DNA of 64,000 bases from Fusarium oxysporum f. sp. lycopersici 4287. Lineage: Eukaryota > Ascomycota > Sordariomycetes > Hypocreales > Nectriaceae. The position numbers and the translations under genes were made by a program. Under the pieces are notes generated by a model that was not told the origin of the DNA, made no database searches, and saw only the letters and a list, made by a program, of their open reading frames with translations. Positions 43,796 to 53,946 of this stretch are shown piece after piece (positions within the stretch are counted from its first letter, which is position 1; every line of letters begins with the position of its first letter). Location: the NCBI RefSeq assembly GCF_000149955.1, contig NC_030991.1:1928914-1992913 (forward strand), given 5' to 3'.

Positions 43796-46513
43796 ATGGA
43801 AACGCCAGAATTACATATGGGGAGCAGTCCCCATAGCCGTGCCGGAGTTATCAACCCCAACGAGACGACACCATGGCTCCGACATACACGCTGGCCTGAC
43901 CTATTCCGTAATCGATCACTCGAAGTTATCAGCACAACAGCACAACAGCCCGACTTCGTCCAAGGCCAAGATTATCTACTTGGCAAATGGAAGGAAAGTT
44001 CGGTCGAAAGCTCTGCTGAGGCCGAAGCTCAGCTACGCATCTTACTACACGGTGTTGATATCATGTTCAATTGTGTGATGGCTACAATGGCCCGCACGTC
44101 ATACACATCTCGCTGCTGGCTCAATACGTATTCGAGAAATGACTTTTGGCCACATCCATTCCGAGCTGTGTTGTGCTTAAAAAGATATATTTCCGTCTGG
44201 AAGCGATTAATATGCTTCGTCTTTCGGGTTTTGGGATTCAAGGAACGACAGCGTCAACAGCTCTACAATTTCAAACTGGGACTGAAAGAAGAAAAGATGA
44301 TGCATTACATCTTATTTCTTGCGAGTCAACTTCCGAGTCGTGAGCAAGGCCACTCCCGCAGGCAACCTGTTGAGGACGATGTATTAAGTCAAGCAAGCAG
44401 TGATGAGAGCGATGGGGAGACAGATTTTGAAGAAGACGCGAGCATTGGAATAGATGATAGCTCACAGTATCAGTCCGAATTCCTCTTACCATCCAGGCCT
44501 TGGCTGGAGTTATCAGAAGCTTTGTTCCAGCTCTCAATGATGTTCTGGACACATCAGGACCCCGCTGGAGACATGTCGTCTTCTGTTATTATATATTATA
44601 CTGCTGTTATGGGGATTCAAAGACGGTCCATGTCTTATTACCCAGCTCACAACTCTACAGGCGGGCTAGCGGCACTTATGTGGGTTGGACGTGCACTCTT
44701 TTTGGAGTATGCTCTTCCTCTATATAGCTACACTACCCTTGCGTACCACTGGTCATCCCGAGATCAATACCACTCCCAACCAGAGCGGCTCGAAGCAATC
44801 CGTCAAAGATATCTTGTACGAGGCTGCTACACACCTTTCGGAGAACTCATTGAACTGAAGGCGTTTGCCAAGTCTATTGTGAGACTGGAGGGCATGCCCG
44901 GTAACCTCTCCTGGGCTCCTGATGGCCGGTCGTTTGTGGTGGGCAATGACAAAGAAGTAAAACTCTCCGACTTCTGCAAAACTTACCATAAGGCCATAGC
45001 ACTGGTCGAGGAGCAGGTCGAAGAAATGATGCTGGGCTTAGAGCCGAATTTCAATGTTGATGTCGTCAGGGATGATCTGAATTGTCGAAAGGCCGGCTGG
45101 TCTTTCTTACAAAAGCCTGAGAACAAGCTATCAGATGCACGGGAGATGCTGATAAACAAGCTTCGCACGTCTCAATTCCGTGGCAAACCCTTTGCAACTG
45201 CATCTCATTGGTGTCCAGACACATGTCTAGCATACTTGAATCTTGGCCTCGATCTCAACAAATCGGCTTTCGCTGCGTTACAGATATCAGGCGGGTTGCC
45301 AGGCCGTGGCAGTGAAGTAACTAGCATTCGTTGCGTCAATACCGAGCTTACTATGCGCAATGTTTTTTTCTACGGGGGAAGGATGATAATCGTGATAAAT
45401 TACAACAAGGCAAGAGCATCGAACAACTATTCTTTTTACATTGTTCGATATCTTCCGGCAAATCTCAGTCTAAGCTTATTGAAGTATCTTGCTATGATCC
45501 GGCCTACGATTGATTTCTTGTCAACGGCCTTGAAGATGCCTCATTACAAATGTAATGAGTTTCTCTTTCAAGATCCCTCCGGGAGGCAAAAGCATTTAAG
45601 CTCGGCTCAGGCTTCGGGCATTCTCAAATACTTGACTCGAGATCTCGTCACACCATGGACCCTCTTCTTATATAGGCAAGCATCCCTGGCAATTTCGAAG
45701 CGGTATATCAGCAAGCTCGTGGAAAAAAGAAACTATTACTACCCAACCAGCGCGGACGATCCGATACGGATGTTCGCGGCAGGAGCTGGCCATCACCCTC
45801 GAATGCTGTTAACAGCTTATGCTATCGATAAGGCTCTACCATCTCGGCTGCAACCGGAGCTTCTCGAAATGTACTATCGCCTTTCCACAATGTGGCAGGA
45901 CTGGAATGTCCAATATTACCGTGATAATTGCCAAGCTCAGGATAAGGAACCCTGCAAGTCTCTCAATGTCACACTGCATACGTGGAAGAGAGCCTCAAGC
46001 CCTGAGAGTCCTGAAAGAGCTCCTAAGAGGGTCAAGACAGCTTTGGGTGGTGAAAATACAAACGATCTCTCCGATGGGTTTCTCTACAACTGCCAGTACC
46101 AGATTCTAATATGCATCACATGCGGTTCGATGGTTCAGCCAGGGACCAGGCCGTTATACAGCCACTTGAACACTATCCACCAGATCACAGGCGCAGCCTG
46201 CAAGACATTGATAGAAAGGTTCAGCCAGTATGAGCTTTGTCGCTTTTCTCAATTGTGCATACCGAACCAAAAGGTTGCCCAGATTCAAGGTTTACCAGTA
46301 TATAAAGGGTTTCGGTGTAATATTTGTCCTTATACGGCAGGACCTTCACGATTCACAACATCTTCGGACAAGATTAGGGATCATATATCAAGCCATAAGA
46401 TAGGAATGACGCCAATGCGAGCGGAAGAGTTGCGGAAATTCGAGTCCTGTTATATGCAGACCTTCTGCTCCGCCAAAGGAAGAATTAGATATTTCGAGAT
46501 TGACCCCATCTAA
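43796..46513 (+). CDS. TLH-family protein without helicase; recombinase-like core and C-terminal zinc fingers
   Basis: The frame is open to 46513; the first ATG is 43796 (METPELHMG), about 905 residues. It begins at the TPWLRHTRWPDLF motif, the same point that follows the OrsD fingers in the gene at 18282, so the N-terminal fingers are missing. An acidic region (DESDGETDFEEDAS) lies near residue 210. The core has R in LPGRGSEVTSI, K in NYNKARAS (34 later), R in LFLYRQASLAIS, H in GAGHHPRML and Y nine later in LLTAYAID. These lie at 45305-45820. The C-terminus carries OrsD-like C2H2 fingers (ICITCGSM...SHLNTIH and CNICPYTAG...IRDHISSH), an unusual position. No helicase follows. No stops are present. 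It may be a 5'-truncated gene or a genuine variant. Confidence 0.7.
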   Translation: METPELHMGSSPHSRAGVINPNETTPWLRHTRWPDLFRNRSLEVISTTAQQPDFVQGQDYLLGKWKESSVESSAEAEAQLRILLHGVDIMFNCVMATMARTSYTSRCWLNTYSRNDFWPHPFRAVLCLKRYISVWKRLICFVFRVLGFKERQRQQLYNFKLGLKEEKMMHYILFLASQLPSREQGHSRRQPVEDDVLSQASSDESDGETDFEEDASIGIDDSSQYQSEFLLPSRPWLELSEALFQLSMMFWTHQDPAGDMSSSVIIYYTAVMGIQRRSMSYYPAHNSTGGLAALMWVGRALFLEYALPLYSYTTLAYHWSSRDQYHSQPERLEAIRQRYLVRGCYTPFGELIELKAFAKSIVRLEGMPGNLSWAPDGRSFVVGNDKEVKLSDFCKTYHKAIALVEEQVEEMMLGLEPNFNVDVVRDDLNCRKAGWSFLQKPENKLSDAREMLINKLRTSQFRGKPFATASHWCPDTCLAYLNLGLDLNKSAFAALQISGGLPGRGSEVTSIRCVNTELTMRNVFFYGGRMIIVINYNKARASNNYSFYIVRYLPANLSLSLLKYLAMIRPTIDFLSTALKMPHYKCNEFLFQDPSGRQKHLSSAQASGILKYLTRDLVTPWTLFLYRQASLAISKRYISKLVEKRNYYYPTSADDPIRMFAAGAGHHPRMLLTAYAIDKALPSRLQPELLEMYYRLSTMWQDWNVQYYRDNCQAQDKEPCKSLNVTLHTWKRASSPESPERAPKRVKTALGGENTNDLSDGFLYNCQYQILICITCGSMVQPGTRPLYSHLNTIHQITGAACKTLIERFSQYELCRFSQLCIPNQKVAQIQGLPVYKGFRCNICPYTAGPSRFTTSSDKIRDHISSHKIGMTPMRAEELRKFESCYMQTFCSAKGRIRYFEIDPI

Positions 46514-48354
46514 TACTCAAAATTAGATAGGCCTATATTATTTCTATTCATACAAGTACTTGTTCCTGTGAAGAATAATTCAGTAGTTAGAATGGAGATT
46601 GTAATCATGAGTATATGCTGGCCTGTAGTAAAGGGGCTGACAAGGCGGTAAAGCGGTGCACATGGCGCGAACCAGGGAACTTCAACAGCAATCTATCGGC
46701 ACTCACCTGGACCGCCCAGCTCATCCTGTTCGACTTCGTGTGCTTCCAGAAGCAGGACGACGAAGACGGAATCCCCGATCTGCTGGATCAAATGTGCAAG
46801 AAGTACTTTCAGCAGATGGCGGAGACACCTTTCGGACATGTACTGCAATGGAGGCTATATCTCTTTGCGGCCTCCCGCACCAGTCTTACCAAGCACCAAG
46901 CCCGCTGGTCCCTTGATGGGGAAACGGTCGACTATATGGGGACGAAACTACACATGGAACAAGTGACACAGCTGGTCGAGTCTGAGTTCCGCCAGGCGCA
47001 CTCGCTTCTGTATGATGAGCTCTTGTTTAGAATGAGGGATGTTGCTCCGATCGAGGCATGGAGGCTGCACGACGATCTAAATGTAGACGACTACGGCGCT
47101 TCGTGGTTGACAGACGAGAGGAATCGCGAGATACTGGTGGGGACGCATGACGCCCTGCTCCGACAGATCGAAGAGAGGGCGGATCTACGGCAGGTATTCG
47201 TGCGGCTGGATCCAAACGGTGGGGTTCGCCTCTGCCCCAAGGCGATAGCTATCTATGAGGCGCATGTTCAGGAGTTCCTCACGAGGATACTGGCACCCAT
47301 CTCGGTTCCCTCGGGCCCTCCATTACGCTCCCCAGAACTACTCTCCATCACGTACATCAACACGGGTGCCCGCCGCCGATCGGTATTTCTATGGGAGAAG
47401 ATGGTCATGATATATATACAATACAGTAAAAGCCAGGAACAGACCGGGGAGGAGAAGGATAACATCAGGTTCCTACCCCCGGCTGTTGGAAACCTCCTCT
47501 TGACATATCTCGCGTTCGTGCTGCCCTTGCGTCAGGCCTTTCTACGTCAGAGCAAGCCGGGGGCTCTACTTTCGCCATACCTATGGTCAAAGCTTGGTGG
47601 CGAGGTCTGGAGGGACGGTATGGTCTCATCCTGCCTCCGGAGGGCATGTATACGGGCAGAGGTGCCCCAGTTCCAGGTGGCATGGTGGCGCCAAGTTGCT
47701 GCTTCTATTACAAAGGAGAAGTTCAGCGCCAGGGAGCAGGCTAATTTCGACATGGGTGAGATCGCGGCATCTGAAGAAGTTGAGGATGAAGCGGATCTTG
47801 CGTACCTTACCGGGATGAGCAATCATAGTTTCCGGACATTTAACTATAGCTATGCCGGCAGCACGACCTTGACCGTGACAAGCTCACTTCACCGTGCCTA
47901 CCGAGCGTCTCAAAGCTGGCGGTCTCTGTTATGTTATGTTATGTTATGTATATTTTTCGTCCGGGGGGCCGTAGGCCCCGAAAGTCCCCTAATGGGGCAC
48001 AGGACGTGCTGGGCTAGGGAAAATCGGATCTATCTAAACGCTAAGTACAGAAAGCCAAGTACAGAAAGCCATTGGTTACGGGAGATTAGTCATTCGCGAT
48101 GCGAAATTAGACACCCCCCTCGAAATCCAATTTCTACGAACGCGTCGACAGATTACACACTATCCAGCATATCATCGGCACAAATGGCGCATCGTACCGA
48201 GCCTGTTACCCGTCAGCGGGATGACCAGGCGTGGCTGCAAAATTGCAGCCGTTCATCAGTCCTGATGTCAGAGAAGCTGAGATCAGCTTGTGCACGCGGC
48301 AGCTCGGGACTGCCTCAAATGTTCTCCGCCAGATGAAGGGCGCAGCGACACCCT

Positions 48355-51300
48355 TCACCCGGCCATGAATATGTATGAGAGAGAAAGGTGACAAAGGAAA
48401 TATGAAAGGATAAAGAGGGAAGGAGAGTTGCGAGTGCCTCTCGGGTCGCGGTCGCCTAATAGCGAGGACAAATCTTTCCAAAGAACGCGCTGTTCTTGGA
48501 CAAGTCGACAAATTTGGTGGTCTCTTCCCATTGTAAGGTTGACCGCTGCATTCGGTGAGGGTGCGAGCCTCATACGATGGCGCGGTGGCACCTTTCTGCA
48601 GTAGAAGATGTGATCCGGTGCTTTGCGTCGGCCGCATGAGCAGACCAGGCGTGCATCGTCGTGGTCGAATCTCTCGTGGTACGCAGCGAAGTCTCCATGG
48701 AGGGATCTCGCTGCCAGCAGATGGTGCAAGGCTACACGCGGGAGTGATAGCTCCGGCGGGCAGCCTATAGTCGCCTTGAGATTGAGTCTCTTGTACTGCT
48801 CAGGAGCGGAAGCGGACCACCATGCCTTGAATGTGTCCTTCGGTTTTTGTCTTGCGATCCTTCGTAGGTAAGCCAACGTTGAGCGAGCACCTTCGGGCTC
48901 GGGGAGTGATGATGCTGCTTTTGCCAGTTTGTCGGCCTGTTCGTTGCCAGGGATGTCAGTGTGTCCTGGTACCCAACGGACCTGGACGGCTCCATGCGAT
49001 GTCACCAGAGCCTGGAACTCGAGAAAGATGTGTTGAGAGGAGTCGGATGGTGTGCCTTGCAGGCACGTGGCGGCCGCCAGGTTATCTAGGCAGATGAAAA
49101 TGTTTTGTGTTGCTGATTCTCGCAGGTTTAGGGCAGCCTTGAGGCCCTCCAACGCCCCGGTAGCTTCAGCGTCGAAGACCTCAGCAGGTCCAAGGCGATC
49201 CGATCCATCAAAGATAGGCAAGTCGTCCTGGTGAATGGTGAAGCCGTAGCTTGCAACCCCTTTCTCGGACAGAGAGCCGTCCGAGTAGACGACCAAGGTG
49301 AGCGGGTCGAGTGACTTGACCCAGCGGAGGAAAGCCTCAGCTGTCTTCTCTTTCGATGCTGTCTGTAGTGGTGGCATCTGTTCTTGTTGGAAGCGTTTCT
49401 GGATGAGCTTGGGACGCGCGCACTGCCCGAGAAGCTCGTCTGTGCGTCGGAGACGTGTTCTAAAGCTGCTTTCTGCTTGTGCTTGGTATTTGCGCTTGAT
49501 GAGATCATGGTAAGTAGGCTGACGCGGTGGCGCCGCTCTTCTCACAAGAGGATGGGTGTCGTCGAGTGATTTGAGTCGTGCGGAGAACCTGAGTCGTCTG
49601 GCTTCGAGCAGTTGATCGACTGGTGGTATCCCACTTTCTCTGTGCGAGATGGTGATGGGTGTCGTTTTCCAGACGGGCACTATAGCTCTCATGGATTGAT
49701 TCAAGGCTTTGTTCATTCTCTGTATGAGATGCTGGTTACTAGACGGTGTGTCTTTGTTGGGCTGGCTCCACCGCGGCCTGTTGGTGCCCGGGTACCACGC
49801 TTCAGATCCGTGGAGTAGCACCGGCTCAACACAAGCTCTGACGGCACCTCGCACGGCACTGGGAAGAGGGCCATGTATTGTGTTGGTGAGTCCTCGCAAG
49901 TGGTAGGCGACGGCCTTTGCCTTCGCCGCCCACTTCTCGACGTGGACGCGGAATGATAGTCTGCTGTCGAGCCAAATGCCAAGCCAGCGCAGAGCTAGCT
50001 CGGGGTGTTTCTCGACATCGCCGTGACGTACTGCCGGCGCGGTCCTGAGCTTACTGCGGGAGAAGTGCATCACTTCGGCCTTCTTTGGGTCGAAGGAGAC
50101 GCCGTTTGCCGCGCCCCAACGCACCATCTCTGCGATGGAGCTGGATGCCATGGCAGTAGTCTCATCTACTGTGTCGCCTACGGACAGGATGGCCGTGTCG
50201 TCTGCATAGCCGAAGCGACCCCAGGGATTGCCTAGTCGATAGATTGGCTCAGTATAGAGTAGGAAGAGTATCGGCGATACCGGCGATCCCTGAGGGAGCC
50301 CGCACTGAAGGGGAGAAGAGGGCGTGACGGTATCCTGGTACCTGACACGCGCAGACCGGCCGCTCATGAAGGAGCCGGCCCAACGAGCCAAATAGTCAGG
50401 CCAGCCTTGCTCACGAAGGCGCAGGACGAGCCTGTTGCGCATGACAGTGTCAAAAGCACCTTGGACATCCATTGTGACTAGAGTCGCCACCTTCTTGCGT
50501 GCAAATGCTTCTTCGATATCATGGATCAGAGCTGTCACCAGGTCTGTCGCAGACCTCTTGGGAAGCGCTCCAGCTTGTTGCGGGTGAAGGACGCTGTAGT
50601 AAACGGCTGCCCAGGCTAGGCGGCGTGCAATCAGTCGCTCTAGTCCCTTGCCAAGGCAGGAGAGCAGCGAGATAGGCCGCCATGCCCGTGGCTCAGTGAG
50701 GTCTCTTCGCCCCGGTTTCGCGATCATGACCACCTCCGCCTCCTTGAATGGTTTCGGATGATGGCCTGCGGAAAGGCATCCTTCGAACAAGCGGCGGACA
50801 TGTGTTCCGATGATGTGCCATACGGCTTGGAGAAGATTGACGGTGATGTTATCTGACCCTGGCGATGTATTGCCTGTCTGGATGGTCGCACACTGCGCCT
50901 CATCTAGCGAGACCCTGGGCGAGAAAGGAATCAACCTAGAAGGAGATACTGGTGTCCAAGCGTTTGCGATGTCGTCCTCCGCAGTTCTTCGTTCCAGCGT
51001 AGCCTGTCGGAGTGCGTTGGCTTTGTCCATCTGGGTTTCGTACACGACGTTGTCAACCTGCAAGGGCGGGGGCTGAAAGGCTCCAGGGGATTTCAACCAT
51101 CGGACAGCTTTGAAAACAGCGCTACTGCTGGAGAAGTTGTCGATGAGGTTCCGCCAATACTGCCTCTTAGCCCGACGGACCACACGATGAAAGTCTCTTT
51201 TGGCGATCTGAACGTCCTGGTTGAAGCCGCAAGGGTAGCTTCTTCTGATGGCCCGGAAACCAGCCGCAGCGCAGGCGCACTCATCCGTCCACCAGGGGGC

Positions 51301-52203
51301 TGGGCGTCCGCCTTTCCGCGCGGGCCGGCCAGCTGCTTTCGCTGCTGATGTTAGTAGACTTACAAGTGAAGAAGCGAGCTCGTCCAGCTCCGCAGGGGTC
51401 GAATCTGTGAGGGGGATTTCCGTGGCTCCCAGTTCTACAATCTCGACGAATCGTTTAAGCTCGTCTTCCGTCTTAACTCGGATCTTGGCCGGCTGCATCG
51501 GAGTCGATCTGATGTCAGGGAAGGTCAAGCTGAGCGTGAAGTGGTCGGAGCTAGTGGCGAGGTGGTCCTCGACGGTAGCTTCGGCCAGCGGCAGGTTGGT
51601 GAATGCAAGATCGATTGTGTTGCCGTGCGGATTTGTCGGTATGTCTAGAGTATTGAGAAGGTTGAGGTCGTGCTCTGACGTCCAGTCTGCAATTTCTTGG
51701 CCGCGATTCGTAGCTTGGCCCGTCTACCAACTATGATGTCTGGCGTTGAAATCGCCAGCAACCACGCAGCGCTCCGGGACAGGCCATCGAAGTAGCGTGT
51801 TCAAGGCGTCCTTCTCGTCGTTCTGGCGATAAAAGTTGACTATCGTCATGCCGTTGACTGTGATCCAAAGAATGTCACGTGTCTCAAAGGGGCGAATCTG
51901 GTCAGCCAGAAGTCTTGGGTCTCGTCGAACATATGTCATCACTCTAGGCCGAGTGTCGTTGCTATTCCACATGTCGACTGGCGTGAACGTGTCGTACGCA
52001 GGATGTGTCTTGGTTAGGCAGCGGGCTTTAGTATGAGCTGTCCACGGCTCCTGCAGGAGTACAATGTCATATCGTTCGGAGTCGGCTAGCGCCAGGGCGC
52101 AGTCGTGGGCCGGAGGGATCTTGCCGACGTTGGCCTGGAAGACCTTGAGTGGCTTCTTATCGTTCTTTCGTGTCTGCGAGTACCTATTCCTGGTCATAGT
52201 CAT
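48355..52203 (-). pseudogene. LINE ORF2: endonuclease-RT-RNase H with one stop
   Basis: ATG 52203 (MTMTRNRYSQTR). The endonuclease domain has VFQANVGK, LLQEPW and GDFNARHHSW. A TAG at 51726-51724 follows the Trp directly, where the family has Gln, and the same frame continues (TGQATNRGQEIADW) to 48355. CAG-to-TAG is a single C-to-T change in a CpA context. The RT has [36 protein letters not shown] and the FGYADD active site. RNase H has VVYSDGS, FDAEATGALEGL, ICLDNLAA and WVPGHTDIPGNEQADKLA, all catalytic acids present. A Cys/His stretch is near the end. Except for the stop it would be full length. Confidence 0.92.
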
Positions 52204-53818
52204 GAGTACGGCTTGTCAGGATTATACGACGCTTCTTCTTCGGTGAGCTTAGTCCATGATGCTCAGGCTCCTCCTCTGCTTCGTAGGTAGCCCGGGGGGC
52301 TGTGGCCACCATGATGCACGAGGGTGCTCCCGACGCAGCTGGACTCGGAGCGTGAGCGTCTGGCTGTTCATCTAGTCCGATGTCGCCCCTTCGCAGCTCA
52401 GCCGCTCCTTGTTGGGTTTCCATATGCGTCTCTAGTTGTGTTTCTGAATATCGTTGTCGGTATGTTTCCGCGCCCACCATTCGGACGTGTTCTCGTTGTT
52501 CTTTGGTAAGCCGGCGAAGGACGCCGCGTACTTTCTTCGGCCGAGCTGGGCACTTACTAAGGCTGGCCTCGTGGGGCCCTAAGCAGTTGACGCACTGTTC
52601 TGGTGCAGCACAGCCGTCTGCGATATGGTCAGTCTTGCCACAGCGTCGGCAGACTGGCTGTCTACGGCAGTTGCGGGCAAAGTGGTAGCCCCAGCACGTT
52701 TTGCACTGTTTAGGTTGGACGGTTTTGTCTATGAGTCTGGCTGCACGGCTGCCAAAGAGGGACCAGAATCTCTTGGTGGGCTTGAGAAAGGACACAAGTA
52801 GAGTCTTGGTCAAGGGATTATCCGAGAATTGTCTCCCAGTACATACATCAACGGGCTTGAGCCCTGTCTGGATTTCTATCTCATCGCTGACAACGCTGTC
52901 ACTATCCACCTCATTGCCGCGAAAGTCGGTCAGTCTTCTGGGAAAGTCTGAGACCACATAAGTGTGCCATTCTTTGTTCGTTTCTACTGCCATAGCTCCC
53001 AGCTCAGCCGCCCACTCGGCCCGCTTCTCTACGAGAAAGTCGCGCGTTTCGAGGTCGGCAGCCAGGATGGCCCATCCTGATCTGACTTCAAACACCTGTC
53101 GGATCTTGTCTGAGACGGCGCCGAGTTTTTCCCGGATCAGGGTCCGGATTGCATAGCCACTATGGGTCCTGGCCGGAGCTCCGGCTTCTAGACGGATGAA
53201 GACATGGAGGTCTTGTCGGGGTGGAGCGATGGTCGATTGTTGCCCTTGGCGATGAAGTGGGTCAGATTGTCGGTGTTGTTGTTGATGTTGGGGAGTTGGG
53301 CGGGCGCGGTCAGTGGGGAGCGAGGCGGCGACGCTGCTGTAGGTAGGCTTAGAAGCTGGTGCAACGCCGGAAAGCTCTTGTTTCCAAATGCCGAGGAAGC
53401 TGTCGGCGAATTGCCGAGCGAAACGTCGCTGCGGTCCAGCGGTGAATTGCTGAGCGGCTTCTTCAAACTTGGCGCAGAAGGCCTGGAAAACTATCAGCTT
53501 GGCGTTGTACTCTTCCACGCGCTCGCGGGCGAGGTCATTGGCCGATTTGATAATAGAGATTGGCTGATCATAGATCGATGTGGGGTTGGCACGCTCAGCT
53601 CCTTCCGCAGCTGCAGCAGTGGTGGCGGCGTTGAGTGGTGAGGACGGTGTCTGCGCCGTCCGCCCGAGTCCGGGTGAAACACCAACGGGACCGTTGACGA
53701 TTGCAGGGCTGTTTTGCAGGAGAGCTGCACGGGCTTCTCGGTTTAGATTGGCGGGAGTGTGGATCCCGAGATCAAAGCGATCCGAGACAGCGGGCGGGCT
53801 CGTCATGGACGAGGCCAT
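52184..53818 (-). CDS. LINE ORF1: gag-like protein
   Basis: A 544-residue frame. The N-terminal half is low-complexity and Gln/Pro-rich. The middle contains an RRM-like region, and the C-terminal third has CCHC-type knuckles: CKTCWGYHFARNC, CRRCGKTDHIADGC and CVNCLGPHEASLSKC. It binds the element RNA during retrotransposition. It ends ...HDYDQE, and the ORF2 ATG overlaps the last codons. It is intact and differs clearly from the LINE at 7-13 kb. Confidence 0.87.
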   Translation of the reverse strand: MASSMTSPPAVSDRFDLGIHTPANLNREARAALLQNSPAIVNGPVGVSPGLGRTAQTPSSPLNAATTAAAAEGAERANPTSIYDQPISIIKSANDLARERVEEYNAKLIVFQAFCAKFEEAAQQFTAGPQRRFARQFADSFLGIWKQELSGVAPASKPTYSSVAASLPTDRARPTPQHQQQHRQSDPLHRQGQQSTIAPPRQDLHVFIRLEAGAPARTHSGYAIRTLIREKLGAVSDKIRQVFEVRSGWAILAADLETRDFLVEKRAEWAAELGAMAVETNKEWHTYVVSDFPRRLTDFRGNEVDSDSVVSDEIEIQTGLKPVDVCTGRQFSDNPLTKTLLVSFLKPTKRFWSLFGSRAARLIDKTVQPKQCKTCWGYHFARNCRRQPVCRRCGKTDHIADGCAAPEQCVNCLGPHEASLSKCPARPKKVRGVLRRLTKEQREHVRMVGAETYRQRYSETQLETHMETQQGAAELRRGDIGLDEQPDAHAPSPAASGAPSCIMVATAPRATYEAEEEPEHHGLSSPKKKRRIILTSRTHDYDQE

Positions 53819-53946
53819 CGCCGCGGCTTGCGGCTGCGCGAAGCGCAGGTTGGGTCGTTTGTTGTGCGCTTGTTAAGGATCTTGGTGCAGACAAGGTCAC
53901 TTTCTTAACACTGGTATGCCAAGAAAGTGTGATGACAAAGGAAGGT

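Larger units (their letters stand above)
47931..53946 (-). mobile_element. Full-length LINE with 16-bp target duplication
   Basis: GCTGGCGGTCTCTGTT occurs at 47915-47930 and 53947-53962, exactly flanking the element. The 3' end (plus-strand left side) begins with an ATGTT repeat, that is (AACAT)n on the element strand, serving as the tail. The element is 6016 bp with two overlapping frames. A fragment of the same family lies at 17245-17907. The insertion separates the recombinase-like and helicase parts of the TLH gene. Confidence 0.96.

Noticed and set aside
47931..48336. C-terminal extension of the TLH frame
   Set aside because: These codons lie in the LINE tail and 3' UTR. The native continuation is at 53947.
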